Below, one piece after another: positions 16,134 through 23,943 of a DNA stretch of 36,735 bases. Position numbers and translations under genes: made by a program. Position 1 is the first letter of the stretch, and the number at the start of each line of letters is the position of its first letter. The notes under the pieces are model-generated. The model saw only the letters and a list, made by a program, of their open reading frames with translations, ran no database searches and was not told the DNA's origin. The stretch is from JBQTIP01 sp052388025 (lineage in GTDB: Bacteria; Actinomycetota; UBA4738; HRBIN12): positions 1-36,735 of the forward strand of contig JBQTIP010000179.1 of NCBI GenBank assembly GCA_052388025.1, in the 5' to 3' direction.

Positions 16134-17983
16134 CCGGGCTCCCGAAGCACCCTCACGTCGCCCCGGCGCCGCGTTATGCCCTCTCGGTCCAGATACTCGA
16201 GGAGCGGTAGCGCGAACTTCCGCGAGGTCCCCAGGTGCTCCCGGAACGCGCTGACGGTGATGTCAGCTTCGCCGAAGCCCCGAGCCGCCTCCTCCGCTCG
16301 CCGCACGAATCCGGGTGTCATGACGAGGTCCGGTGACACGCGAACGAGCTGCCCGTCATGTGCCGCCGCGTCGATCACCTCGCGTGGGAAGCCGCTCCTG
16401 ACAAGCTCGCCGACGGTCGGCGGTGTCGGCTCCGCTTGCGCGACGGCTCCGACCAGCCGCTTGACCTCCTCTTCTCTCCCGGCGAGCGTTGCGCGATGCG
16501 AGGCAAGGCGCACGGTGGAGCCTTCGCGGGCTATGCGCCCCCGGGAGTCCAGATCGTCGAGCAACGCCTCGACCAGCCCTTGATCTGCCGGTGCGCGGCC
16601 TCGCTCGAGGGTCTCGGCCACAGTCGCCCGCGCGACGGCAAGGTCGACGCCCTCCAGCAGCGGGTGATCTCGGTGGAAGCCGCGAAGCGTCTCTTCGACC
16701 GAGCCGCTCACGCGATCGTGCAGGGACCCACTGACCCACCACGTTCCGATCGACACGGATTCGCCGGCCGGTCCCGGACGGCCGCCCGTGAGCATCTCGA
16801 CGTCCCCCGCGCGGACAGCCCCACGCTCGCCGACGAGAAGCGCAGGGAGATCGGCCCGCGACGTGCGCTCCCTGGCCGACAGCCGCTTCTCGGGATCCGG
16901 GCCGGGCCTGGCGGGGGGCTCGACGTCGAGCACAACGCCTCCGGCGACGGTCTCTCGGCGCCCGGCCTCGCGCAGCACGAACCGGTCGTGGACGTCCAGG
17001 ACCAATGGAGACGCAAGCCGGATACGCGCGAACGCGCCTCCCGTCCCCGTGAGCCGCCCGCCACCGTAGAAGCGGACGCGGGCGTCGCGTTCCGCGGAGC
17101 CCGCATACAGCTTGTAGGCGCCGCGGGCGGTGAGCGGATGGTCCAAGCCCCGCACCGGACGGATCCGAGCTTCAAACAGCCTCGTGGGCCGCCACTGTCC
17201 GGGCAGCCCCACCACGTCGCCCCGGGAGAGATCACCGCGGTTGGGGCCCACGAGGTTCGCGGCCACGCGCGATACGGGGCGGGCCTCTTCGAGGGTCCGC
17301 TTGTGGGTCTGCAGGCCTCGCACGCGGGCGCGCGCGCCCACCGGGTACAGCTCGACTTCCTGGCCGACGGTCAACGGCCCGCCGGTCAGCGTGCCGGTGA
17401 CCACGGTTCCGGCGCCTCTGATCGTGAAGATCCGATCGACGAACTGCCTCGGGCGCCCGTCTTGTTCCGGGTCGGGCGCGGCGCCGACCATCGCGTCGAG
17501 AGCCGTTCGGAGCTCGTCGAGCCCTTCGCCTGTGGACGACGAACATGGGACGATCGGGGAACCCTCGATGGTCGTTCCGCTCAATCGGTCGCTCGTCTCC
17601 GCGACGGCGAGCGCCAGGGTTTCGCCGTCCACGAGATCGCGTTTGGTGAGCGCGACGACCCCTCCCGCGACACCGAGGACGTCCAGGATCGCGAGGTGCT
17701 CCTCCGACTGCGGCTTCCAGCCCTCGTCGGCGGCGACGACGAACAGCACGAGCCGAACCGGTCCGACGCCGGCGAGCATGTTGCGGATGAACCGCTCGTG
17801 CCCCGGCACGTCGACGAACCCGATCTCACGGCCGGACGGCAGCTCGCACCACGCGAAGCCGAGGTCGATGGTGAGCCCGCGGCGCTTCTCCTCGGCGAGC
17901 CGGTCGGGGTCCATGCCGGTGAGGCGGATGATGAGGCTCGACTTCCCGTGGTCGACGTGTCCGGCGGTGGCGACGACCTGCAT
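16130..17983 (-). CDS. selB: Selenocysteine-specific elongation factor SelB
   Basis: GTPase of 617 residues that brings Sec-tRNA to the ribosome at UGA codons followed by a SECIS hairpin. GTPase motifs: G1 AGHVDHGKSS (7-16), G3 DVPGHERF, G4 TKRD. EF-Tu-like domains 2 and 3 follow (IFTIRGAGTVVTGTLTGG is the domain-2 signature). The C-terminal half is a series of winged-helix domains for SECIS binding, ending with FREHLGTSRKFALPLLEYLD, which is characteristic of SelB. ATG 17983 was chosen because the family N-terminus starts there. selA lies 37 bases upstream in the same direction. No selD or selenocysteine tRNA is in the window. Confidence 0.96.
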   Translation of the reverse strand: MQVVATAGHVDHGKSSLIIRLTGMDPDRLAEEKRRGLTIDLGFAWCELPSGREIGFVDVPGHERFIRNMLAGVGPVRLVLFVVAADEGWKPQSEEHLAILDVLGVAGGVVALTKRDLVDGETLALAVAETSDRLSGTTIEGSPIVPCSSSTGEGLDELRTALDAMVGAAPDPEQDGRPRQFVDRIFTIRGAGTVVTGTLTGGPLTVGQEVELYPVGARARVRGLQTHKRTLEEARPVSRVAANLVGPNRGDLSRGDVVGLPGQWRPTRLFEARIRPVRGLDHPLTARGAYKLYAGSAERDARVRFYGGGRLTGTGGAFARIRLASPLVLDVHDRFVLREAGRRETVAGGVVLDVEPPARPGPDPEKRLSARERTSRADLPALLVGERGAVRAGDVEMLTGGRPGPAGESVSIGTWWVSGSLHDRVSGSVEETLRGFHRDHPLLEGVDLAVARATVAETLERGRAPADQGLVEALLDDLDSRGRIAREGSTVRLASHRATLAGREEEVKRLVGAVAQAEPTPPTVGELVRSGFPREVIDAAAHDGQLVRVSPDLVMTPGFVRRAEEAARGFGEADITVSAFREHLGTSRKFALPLLEYLDREGITRRRGDVRVLREPG

Positions 17984-18020
17984 GGGCGGTCCGGACGCGC
18001 CGGCTCGCGCAGCCTCGACG

Positions 18021-19415
18021 TCAGTCCTCCTGGAGGTCATCCCCCTCCAGCGCGTACAGGATCGCTCGCGCGAGGTCGCCGAGCAGCTCCGCGGGCACGG
18101 TCCGCACGTCGAAGAGGACCCCGCGCTCGTCGACGCGGCAGAACACGGAGGGTCTCCCCGCACGAAGTCGCGCGGCGAGGGTCTCGGGCTCCGGGGTCCG
18201 GAGCGCCACCGCCCACGACGGCACGCCGTATCCGGGCAGCGATCCGCCGCCCGCCGCCGCCTCCGACGCGTGGACGTGAGCTCCCTCGAGATCGCCGTCG
18301 AGCGCTTCCGCGAGCTGTTGGGCCCGACGCTTCACCTCGTCCGCCGGCTCGCGGAGCGTCCGCCAAACGGGAAGGTCGAACTGCTTGCCGGTCGCGTACG
18401 CGGCGAGGGTCGTCTCCAGGGCTGCAACCTGCATCTTGTCCACGCGAACGGCTCGGGCGATCGGGTTGCGGCGCAAGCGTTCGACGAGAACCGCACGGCC
18501 GAGCACGATCCCCGCCTGAGGGCCACCGAGTAGCTTGTCACCGGAAAACGTCACGAGGCCGGCGCCTTCGGCAAGTGCCTCCGTGGTTGCCGGCTCTTCC
18601 GTGGGGATGCCTGCATACCGGTCTAGGAGCCCCGAGCCGAGGTCGTAGAGGAAGGGCACGCCGGCCTTGTCTGCAAGTGTGGCGAGCTCGCGAGCCCGCG
18701 GCGACGCCGTGAAGCCGACGACGCGATAGTTGCTGGGATGAACCTTAAGGATCAGGCCGGTTCGGTCCGAGAGCGCGCTGCGATAGTCGCTCAGGCGGGT
18801 CCTGTTGGTAGTCCCGACCTCCAGGAGCTTCGCGCCTGAGGCCGCCATGATGTCCGGGATGCGAAACTCGCCGCCGATCTCGATGAGCTCGCCGCGCGAT
18901 ACCAGCACCTCGCGGCGACGGGCGAGCGCGGCGAGGGCCAACAACAGCGCCGCCGCGCCGTTGTTCACGACCAGCCCCGCCTCGGCGCCCGTGAGGGCGG
19001 TAAGCAGCAGCTCGGCGCGCGTCGTGCGCTTCCCTCGTTTGCCCGAGTCGCGGTCGACCTCGAGGTCCGTGTAGGTGCGGGCGGCTCGCGCCGCGGCCCG
19101 CGCCGCCCTTTCGGAGATTGGCGCCCGCCCCAGCCCCGTGTGCAGCACGACGCCGGTCGCGTTGATGACCGGGGTGAGCCCTGCGGCGGCTTGCGACGCA
19201 AGGGTCATCGCGCGGGCGAGGATTGCGTCGTCACCGGGCGGAGCGGCTCCGGCTGCGGCCGCCGCACGGACGGCTTCCAGCGTCTGGTTCAGCGTGAGTT
19301 TCAGGAGGGGACGGCCGAACGTTGCCGTCGCGCGGCGGCCGGGATCCGAGCGGAGCAGCGCGTCGACGGAGGGGATCAGTCGCTCGAGCCCGATCCTCGC
19401 CGCCTTGGCCGCCAT
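18021..19415 (-). CDS. selA: L-seryl-tRNA(Sec) selenium transferase SelA
   Basis: PLP enzyme of 464 residues that converts Ser-tRNA(Sec) to Sec-tRNA(Sec) using selenophosphate. The PLP lysine is Lys294 in TFSGDKLLGGPQAG. Other family blocks are INATGVVLHTGLGRAP (84-99), NNGAAALLLAL (151-161), SRGELIEIGGEFRIP (173-187) and LKVHPSNYRVVGF (223-235). The N-terminal helical domain that grips tRNA(Sec) is present. ATG 19415 is preceded at 7 bases by TACGCT, suggesting a leaderless transcript. It is followed by selB as a two-gene operon and divergent from nuoD. Confidence 0.96.
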   Translation of the reverse strand: MAAKAARIGLERLIPSVDALLRSDPGRRATATFGRPLLKLTLNQTLEAVRAAAAAGAAPPGDDAILARAMTLASQAAAGLTPVINATGVVLHTGLGRAPISERAARAAARAARTYTDLEVDRDSGKRGKRTTRAELLLTALTGAEAGLVVNNGAAALLLALAALARRREVLVSRGELIEIGGEFRIPDIMAASGAKLLEVGTTNRTRLSDYRSALSDRTGLILKVHPSNYRVVGFTASPRARELATLADKAGVPFLYDLGSGLLDRYAGIPTEEPATTEALAEGAGLVTFSGDKLLGGPQAGIVLGRAVLVERLRRNPIARAVRVDKMQVAALETTLAAYATGKQFDLPVWRTLREPADEVKRRAQQLAEALDGDLEGAHVHASEAAAGGGSLPGYGVPSWAVALRTPEPETLAARLRAGRPSVFCRVDERGVLFDVRTVPAELLGDLARAILYALEGDDLQED

Positions 19416-19422
19416 CGAGCTG

Positions 19423-19428
19423 AGCGTA
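19423..19428 (-). promoter_or_regulatory. Candidate leaderless -10 box TACGCT of selA
   Basis: TACGCT lies exactly 7 bases before ATG 19415, the spacing expected if transcription starts at the start codon. No good -35 was seen. Confidence 0.35.
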
Positions 19429-19496
19429 CCCGTTCGCCCGGCTCGCCGACCTGCGCGGCTGGGCGGCGGCGGGGAACTTCCGGCAGAATAGGAGCG

Positions 19497-20687
19497 GTGG
19501 ACATCGAAGAGCGAGCAGCGCTGTCGAGCGCCGCCGAGCACTGGATGGTGCGCGGAGGTGGAGTCGACGTCGAGGTGGCCCGCCCCGGCGGCCTCGCGAC
19601 CGAGGAGATGATCCTCAACATCGGTCCACAGCACCCTTCCACGCACGGGGTGCTTCGCATCGTCCTTGAGCTCGATGGCGAGGTCATCACCCGCGCCGAG
19701 CCGGTGATCGGCTACATGCACCGGGGGGCCGAGAAGCTCTCCGAGTACCGCGACGCCGTTCAGGTCCTCGTCCTCATGAACCGGCACGACTGGATCTCCG
19801 CGTTCAACAACGAGCTGGGCTGGGTCATCGCGGTCGAGCGGCTGGCCGGGATCGAGGTGCCGGAGCGCGCACAGTGGATCCGTACCATGATGGCCGAGTG
19901 GAACCGAGTCCTGAGCCACCTGATGTTCACCGGCTCCTACCCGCTCGAGCTCGGAGCGATGACCCCGATCTTCTACGCGTTCCGCGAGCGGGAGATGATT
20001 CAGGACCTCATGGAGGCGGCCACGGGCGCCCGCATGCACCACTCCTATGCGCGCGTCGGCGGGCTGAAGGACGACCTGCCGCGCGGATTCCTGAAGGAGT
20101 CGGGCGAGGTGCTCAAGTGGGTTCGCGCGAAGCTCAAGGAGTACGAGACTCTGATCATGGGCAACGAGATCATCTTCGCGCGAACCAAGGGCGTCGGGGT
20201 ACTCCCGCCCGAGCTCGCGGTCGCCTACGGCTGCTCCGGCCCGGTGCTGCAAGCCTCGGGCGTGCCGATGGATCCGCGCAAGGACGAACCCTACGAGAAG
20301 TACGGGGAGGTCGAGTTCCGGGTGCCCGTCGGTCAGAACGGGGACTGCTACGACCGCCTCTGGGTTCTGGTCCAGCGGATGTGGGAGTCCTGCAAGATCA
20401 TCGAGCAGTGCATGGAGAAGCTTCCGCCTGGGCCGTACATTGCGCCGAAGCTCCCGAAGGCAGTGAAGCCCGAGGGTGAGGTGTACGTCCGGACGGAGAA
20501 CCCGCTCGGGCTGATGGGGTACTACCTGGTCGGCAACGGGAGGAAGTACCCGTACCGCCTCAAGATGCGGACGGCGTCGTTCTCGAACGTGTCCGTTCTG
20601 CCAGCGATGCTGCCGGGGACCCTCGTCCCGGACCTCATCGCGATCCTCGGCAGCGTGTTCTTCGTCGTCGGCGACGTGGATCGCTGA
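19497..20687 (+). CDS. nuoD: NADH-quinone oxidoreductase subunit D, stand-alone copy
   Basis: The 49-kDa quinone-site subunit of complex I, 396 residues from GTG 19497 (AGGAG just upstream). Conserved blocks are NIGPQHPSTHGVLR (41-54), GYMHRGAEKL (72-81), NRHDW (95-99) and the C-terminal LPGTLVPDLIAILGSVFFVVGDVDR-type end. His50 matches the quinone-contact histidine. The position of the quinone-contact tyrosine (Tyr108 bovine, Tyr87 Thermus) reads Trp99, as in the second Streptomyces NuoD type as I recall it. Arg76 matches the arginine methylated in mitochondria. No other nuo gene is adjacent, so it must work with subunits encoded elsewhere. It is tail to tail with a MidA-type methyltransferase gene. 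Confidence 0.94.
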   Translation: MDIEERAALSSAAEHWMVRGGGVDVEVARPGGLATEEMILNIGPQHPSTHGVLRIVLELDGEVITRAEPVIGYMHRGAEKLSEYRDAVQVLVLMNRHDWISAFNNELGWVIAVERLAGIEVPERAQWIRTMMAEWNRVLSHLMFTGSYPLELGAMTPIFYAFREREMIQDLMEAATGARMHHSYARVGGLKDDLPRGFLKESGEVLKWVRAKLKEYETLIMGNEIIFARTKGVGVLPPELAVAYGCSGPVLQASGVPMDPRKDEPYEKYGEVEFRVPVGQNGDCYDRLWVLVQRMWESCKIIEQCMEKLPPGPYIAPKLPKAVKPEGEVYVRTENPLGLMGYYLVGNGRKYPYRLKMRTASFSNVSVLPAMLPGTLVPDLIAILGSVFFVVGDVDR

Positions 20688-20699
20688 GCGGCCGCCGCT
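20687..20699. terminator. Short GC hairpin between nuoD and midA-like gene
   Basis: AGCGG-CCG-CCGCT forms a small stem directly after the nuoD stop, followed on the plus strand by CTCTCTCTACC. It fills most of the 18-base gap between two convergent genes and could be a weak bidirectional terminator. Confidence 0.35.
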
Positions 20700-20705
20700 C
20701 TCTCT

Positions 20706-21779
20706 CTACCGCGCTCTGGAAGCCTCTTCGAGCCAGGCCGGCCAGGCCAGGTCCGCCGCTGCGACGGCCAGCCACTGTAGGCGCCCGAGCCCGGCCGGAT
20801 CGACCAGGAGCGTCGCCTCGCTCCGCCCGCCCCAAGCGCGGACGGCGCCGATCCCCTCCCCGCTTTCGAGCATCCGCACCTGCCGCGTTCGCTCACCCTC
20901 GGCCCAGGCATGAAACCCCAGCGCCTTCAGCGCGTCGCGTTGCGAGACCGGCCCGAGCGTCTGGAGATCGTGGTCTCGAGCGCGCCGCGCGAGCACCGTG
21001 AAGTCGACCCCGGCCGTGATATCGGCGCTCCCCGGTTCATCGAGCACCGCCTCCACCACCCGGTGCGACCGGTAGCCGTGGACCGGGCCGGCAGGCATCC
21101 CCGAGGCCTCGCCGTAGTCGATCAGCAGCGCATAGCCGCTCGAGAGGTGCGCGGACAACCGGTCGATCAAGGAGAGCGCCCCCACGGGCACGACAGCCGT
21201 CTCGCCCTCGTGCAGTGGAGGACAGAGGTCGGCGAGCTCCTCGTCGCAGGGCGTCTCGACCTCCACGAACCGATCGCCCGACTCGCCGACCTCGAGCTCC
21301 ACGATGCGGCCTGCGGTGCGGGAGACCCTACGGAAAGGAAGGTTGTCCAAGAGCTCGTTCGCGATCACGCACGCGGCCTGGGTACCCTCCTCCAGCTCAG
21401 CGGCGACCCGGACCGGCAGCCGGGCGAGACTCGCCCGAGCCCCGGCGCTCCGCTCGACGGCCACGTACTCGACCGGGATATCTCGCAGGGCTTCGAGCAC
21501 CTGCCGAGCGAGTGTGCCGTCCCCGGCCCCGAGCTCGACCACGACGAACGGGTCCGGGCGTCCGAGCGTCTTCCACATCCGCTCCAGCCCATGGCCGAGG
21601 AGCCGTCCGAAGACCGGATGGACGTGGGGACTGGTGACGAAGTGGCCCTCCCGCCCGACGGGGGGCTCCTCGTAGAAGCCGCCCGGCCCGTACAAGGCGA
21701 GCTCCATGAACTCCGCGAACGTTACGGGCCCGCGTTCGCGGATGGCGCTTCGGATCGCACGGACGACGTCTTCGCTCAT
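20706..21779 (-). CDS. MidA/NDUFAF7-family SAM-dependent methyltransferase
   Basis: A 357-residue protein of the DUF185/COG1565 family. The N-terminus has the family block ERGPVTFAEFMELALYGPGG followed by GHFVTSPHVHPVFG. The SAM-binding loop is VVVELGAGDGTLARQVLEAL, and a second family block is VIANELLDNLPFRRV. The mitochondrial member NDUFAF7 symmetrically dimethylates an arginine of NDUFS2, the NuoD homologue, and is needed for complex I assembly. Here the gene is convergent with nuoD, 18 bases apart, so NuoD is a natural substrate candidate; that is inference. ATG 21779 gives the expected N-terminus. It is divergent from the NUDIX gene. Confidence 0.9.
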   Translation of the reverse strand: MSEDVVRAIRSAIRERGPVTFAEFMELALYGPGGFYEEPPVGREGHFVTSPHVHPVFGRLLGHGLERMWKTLGRPDPFVVVELGAGDGTLARQVLEALRDIPVEYVAVERSAGARASLARLPVRVAAELEEGTQAACVIANELLDNLPFRRVSRTAGRIVELEVGESGDRFVEVETPCDEELADLCPPLHEGETAVVPVGALSLIDRLSAHLSSGYALLIDYGEASGMPAGPVHGYRSHRVVEAVLDEPGSADITAGVDFTVLARRARDHDLQTLGPVSQRDALKALGFHAWAEGERTRQVRMLESGEGIGAVRAWGGRSEATLLVDPAGLGRLQWLAVAAADLAWPAWLEEASRAR

Positions 21780-21842
21780 CGGATGGAGTATCCGGCATCG
21801 GTCGAAAGCCCGTGCCTGTCTCCCACCTGCAAGAATCCCTGC

Positions 21843-22475
21843 GTGGAACCCGAAGGCGTGGCCGTGCCCAAACCGGCCGCGACCGTGGTCGCGGCGCGGT
21901 CGAGCCCAAGCGGCCTGGAGGTCTTGGTGTTGCAGCGCGGACCCGAGAGCCGATTCCTTCCCGGGTACGTCGTCTTCCCCGGCGGCGCCGTCGAACCCGA
22001 GGACGGGAGCCTGGCCTCCCGGTGGTTTGGATCCGAGGGGGAAGCCGCCAGGGCGTGTGCGATCAGGGAGCTGGCGGAGGAGGCCGGACTGGTGCTCACG
22101 GCCGGCGGGCTCGTCGAGGCCGAAGGCGACGATCCGCTCGGTGCGGTCTCGGCGGCCTCACCGCCGGTCGGCGCTCTCCGGGAGATCTCCCGCTGGATCG
22201 CCCCAGAGGAGGTGCCGGTCCGGTTCGACGCGACGTTCTTCGCTGTTCCGGCTCGCGTAGGGCTGGAACCGCGTCCGGACGGCGAAGAAGTGGATCGCGC
22301 CTGGTGGGCACGGCCGGCGGATGTGCTGGCCGATTTCGCCGCTGAGGGGTGCCGGCTCTATTGGCCGACGTTCAAGGTGCTGGAGTCCCTTTCCGGATGC
22401 GCATCGGTGGACGATGTGCTCGCCCTGCGAATCCCACAGGTCGAGCGCGACGACGAGGTGGCACCGCTCTCGTGA
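21843..22475 (+). CDS. NUDIX hydrolase, NUDT7/NUDT19-like
   Basis: A 210-residue hydrolase of nucleoside-diphosphate-linked compounds. The region FLPGYVVFPGGAVEPED is followed, after an insertion (WFGSEGEAARACAI), by RELAEEAGL, the metal-binding REx2EE helix of the NUDIX box. Such a stretched box is seen in NUDT19/NUDT7 proteins, which cleave CoA and related compounds, so a CoA-type substrate is possible. The start is uncertain: GTG 21843 was taken, with GTG 21858 and 21864 as alternatives and no clear ribosome-binding site. Its TGA overlaps the next GTG (GTGA), so it is coupled to the metallo-beta-lactamase gene. Confidence 0.85.
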   Translation: MEPEGVAVPKPAATVVAARSSPSGLEVLVLQRGPESRFLPGYVVFPGGAVEPEDGSLASRWFGSEGEAARACAIRELAEEAGLVLTAGGLVEAEGDDPLGAVSAASPPVGALREISRWIAPEEVPVRFDATFFAVPARVGLEPRPDGEEVDRAWWARPADVLADFAAEGCRLYWPTFKVLESLSGCASVDDVLALRIPQVERDDEVAPLS

Positions 22476-23356
22476 CAGCGTCCTTGCTGCGCATCGTCCG
22501 CGTGCTCGCGCCGAATCCCAGCGTGCACACGCTGGAGGGGACCAACACCTGGCTCGTCGGCCGGGGTCCGTGCGCGGTGATCGATCCGGGGCCCGACGAC
22601 CCCGTACATCTGAGGGAGGTTCTCCGAGAGGCGGGTCGGGTCGCCGCGATCCTCGTGACGCACGATCACCCAGACCACGCTCCCGGCGCGGTCTGGCTCG
22701 CCTCCGCGAGCGGGGCGCCGGTCATGGCCCTCAAACCGCCGGCGGGCGGTGAGCGTCTGCGGGACGGGCAGATCGTCCGCGCCGGCGCCCTCGCGATCAC
22801 CTCCGTGCACACGCCGGGCCACACACCCGATCATGTCTCGTTCTTCATCCACGGCGAGGGAGCGCTGTTCACCGGCGACGCGGTGCTCGGGCGCGGCACG
22901 AGCGTGATCGATCCACCCGAGGGCGAGCTGGTCGCTTACCTTCGTTCACTGAGGCGGATGCAGGAACTCGGCGCCAGGACGATCTATCCCGGCCACGGCC
23001 CGATCGTCCTGAACGCGGCGGCGAAGCTCGAGGAGTACGTGGAACACCGGGCGATGCGCGAGGAGCAGGTGCTCTCCGGCCTGCGGAACGGAGCGCGGAC
23101 CCCCGCCGAGCTCGTTGAGGAGATCTACGCCGACTACCCGGTCGAGGCGTATCCGCTCGCGGAGCGATCGGTGCTCGCCCATCTGATGAAGCTCGAGGCC
23201 GAGGGCCGTGTGGCGAGTTCCGGCACAAGAAGCGCACCGAGGTACGAGCTGTCGACGCCGCGTTCGTGCGAGCGCTGCGGCCGCCCGGTCCGCGGCAGAG
23301 CGCGCCTGTGCGGCCGATGCAGCCTGGCGGTGCTGCAGGAGCAGCCGGAAGGCTAG
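22472..23356 (+). CDS. Metallo-beta-lactamase protein with winged helix and C-terminal zinc ribbon
   Basis: A 294-residue LACTB2-like hydrolase. Metal ligands lie in THDHPDH (63-69), VHTPGHTPDH, FTGDAVLG and YPGHGP. After the catalytic domain comes a winged-helix region (RTPAELVEEIYADYP...SVLAHLMKLEAEGRV) as in LACTB2, a nuclease/hydrolase group. The last 30 residues add two CxxC pairs, Cys266/Cys269 and Cys280/Cys283, forming a zinc ribbon that the basic family lacks. This suggests nucleic-acid or protein binding. GTG 22472 overlaps the NUDIX stop. The TAG stop shares CTAG with the stop of the convergent broken methyltransferase. Confidence 0.88.
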   Translation: MTASLLRIVRVLAPNPSVHTLEGTNTWLVGRGPCAVIDPGPDDPVHLREVLREAGRVAAILVTHDHPDHAPGAVWLASASGAPVMALKPPAGGERLRDGQIVRAGALAITSVHTPGHTPDHVSFFIHGEGALFTGDAVLGRGTSVIDPPEGELVAYLRSLRRMQELGARTIYPGHGPIVLNAAAKLEEYVEHRAMREEQVLSGLRNGARTPAELVEEIYADYPVEAYPLAERSVLAHLMKLEAEGRVASSGTRSAPRYELSTPRSCERCGRPVRGRARLCGRCSLAVLQEQPEG

Positions 23357-23894
23357 CCCGGCGCGCGTTGCCAGACCGAGACGTGCGCGGCGCTGTCACT
23401 CCCGAATGGTTTGCGCTTCCAGCCGCTCCAGCGTTCCCGCAGCCTCAGGCTGGCGAGCTGCGCCATCAGGTCGAGCTGACGAACACACCCTCGTCGGTTA
23501 GGTGCGCCGCCACGTTCCGGAAGCAACGCACCTGGTCCTCCTGTGTGAGCAGCCCGAAGAACGTGTTGAACGCGACGAAAATGAGCGAGAAACGGCCGTC
23601 GACGTCCACATCGGCGAAGTCGCCCATCGTGACCGGGATGTCGGCGCCCCCGGGCTTCGCCCGGAGCTTCGAGACCATTGCCTTGGATGCGTCGATGCCG
23701 TGGACCTCGACACCCTTCGCGGCCAGGGGAAGGGCGATCCGTCCGGTGCCGATCCCGAGCTCTAGCACCGGCCCTGCACCCGCGACGCTTGCCAAGAACT
23801 CGGCCGCTGCTTCCTCGTGGTGCGGGTACCGCGGCCACTCGTCGTAGACGTCCGCGATGCGATCTCCGTAGGTTCCGGGGCCGTATTCGTCCAT
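23353..23894 (-). pseudogene. Class I SAM-dependent methyltransferase gene with internal deletion and frameshift
   Basis: From ATG 23894 the frame reads MDEYGPGTYGDRIADVYDEW, the SAM-binding ELGIGTGRIALPLAAKGVEV and NVAAHLTDEGVFV, then stops at TGA 23466 after 142 residues. The next part of the family, about EAFVPDLARFDRG through the middle of the substrate domain, is absent. A different frame continues at once with QLDLMAQLASLRLRERW and the normal C-terminus (HVSVWQRAPG), ending at TAG 23353. The simplest reading is a deletion of roughly 60-70 codons with a frame change, joining a GTGTTCGTC end to an AGCTCGACCTGATG end. The truncated product keeps the SAM site but lacks the C-terminal half. 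An assembly error is possible. Confidence 0.75.
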
Positions 23895-23943
23895 GGTCAA
23901 GCTGAGCAGGCGACGCCCCCACCGTGTCAAGGCGAGGCCTCGG

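Noticed and set aside
19416..19496. Possible selenocysteine tRNA in the selA-nuoD gap
   Set aside because: Only 81 bases, with no acceptor stem, T loop or UCA anticodon arrangement on either strand.
23450..23480. TGA at the end of the methyltransferase frame as a selenocysteine codon, given nearby selAB
   Set aside because: Homology continues in a different frame, not past the TGA in the same frame, so a deletion with frameshift explains it better.
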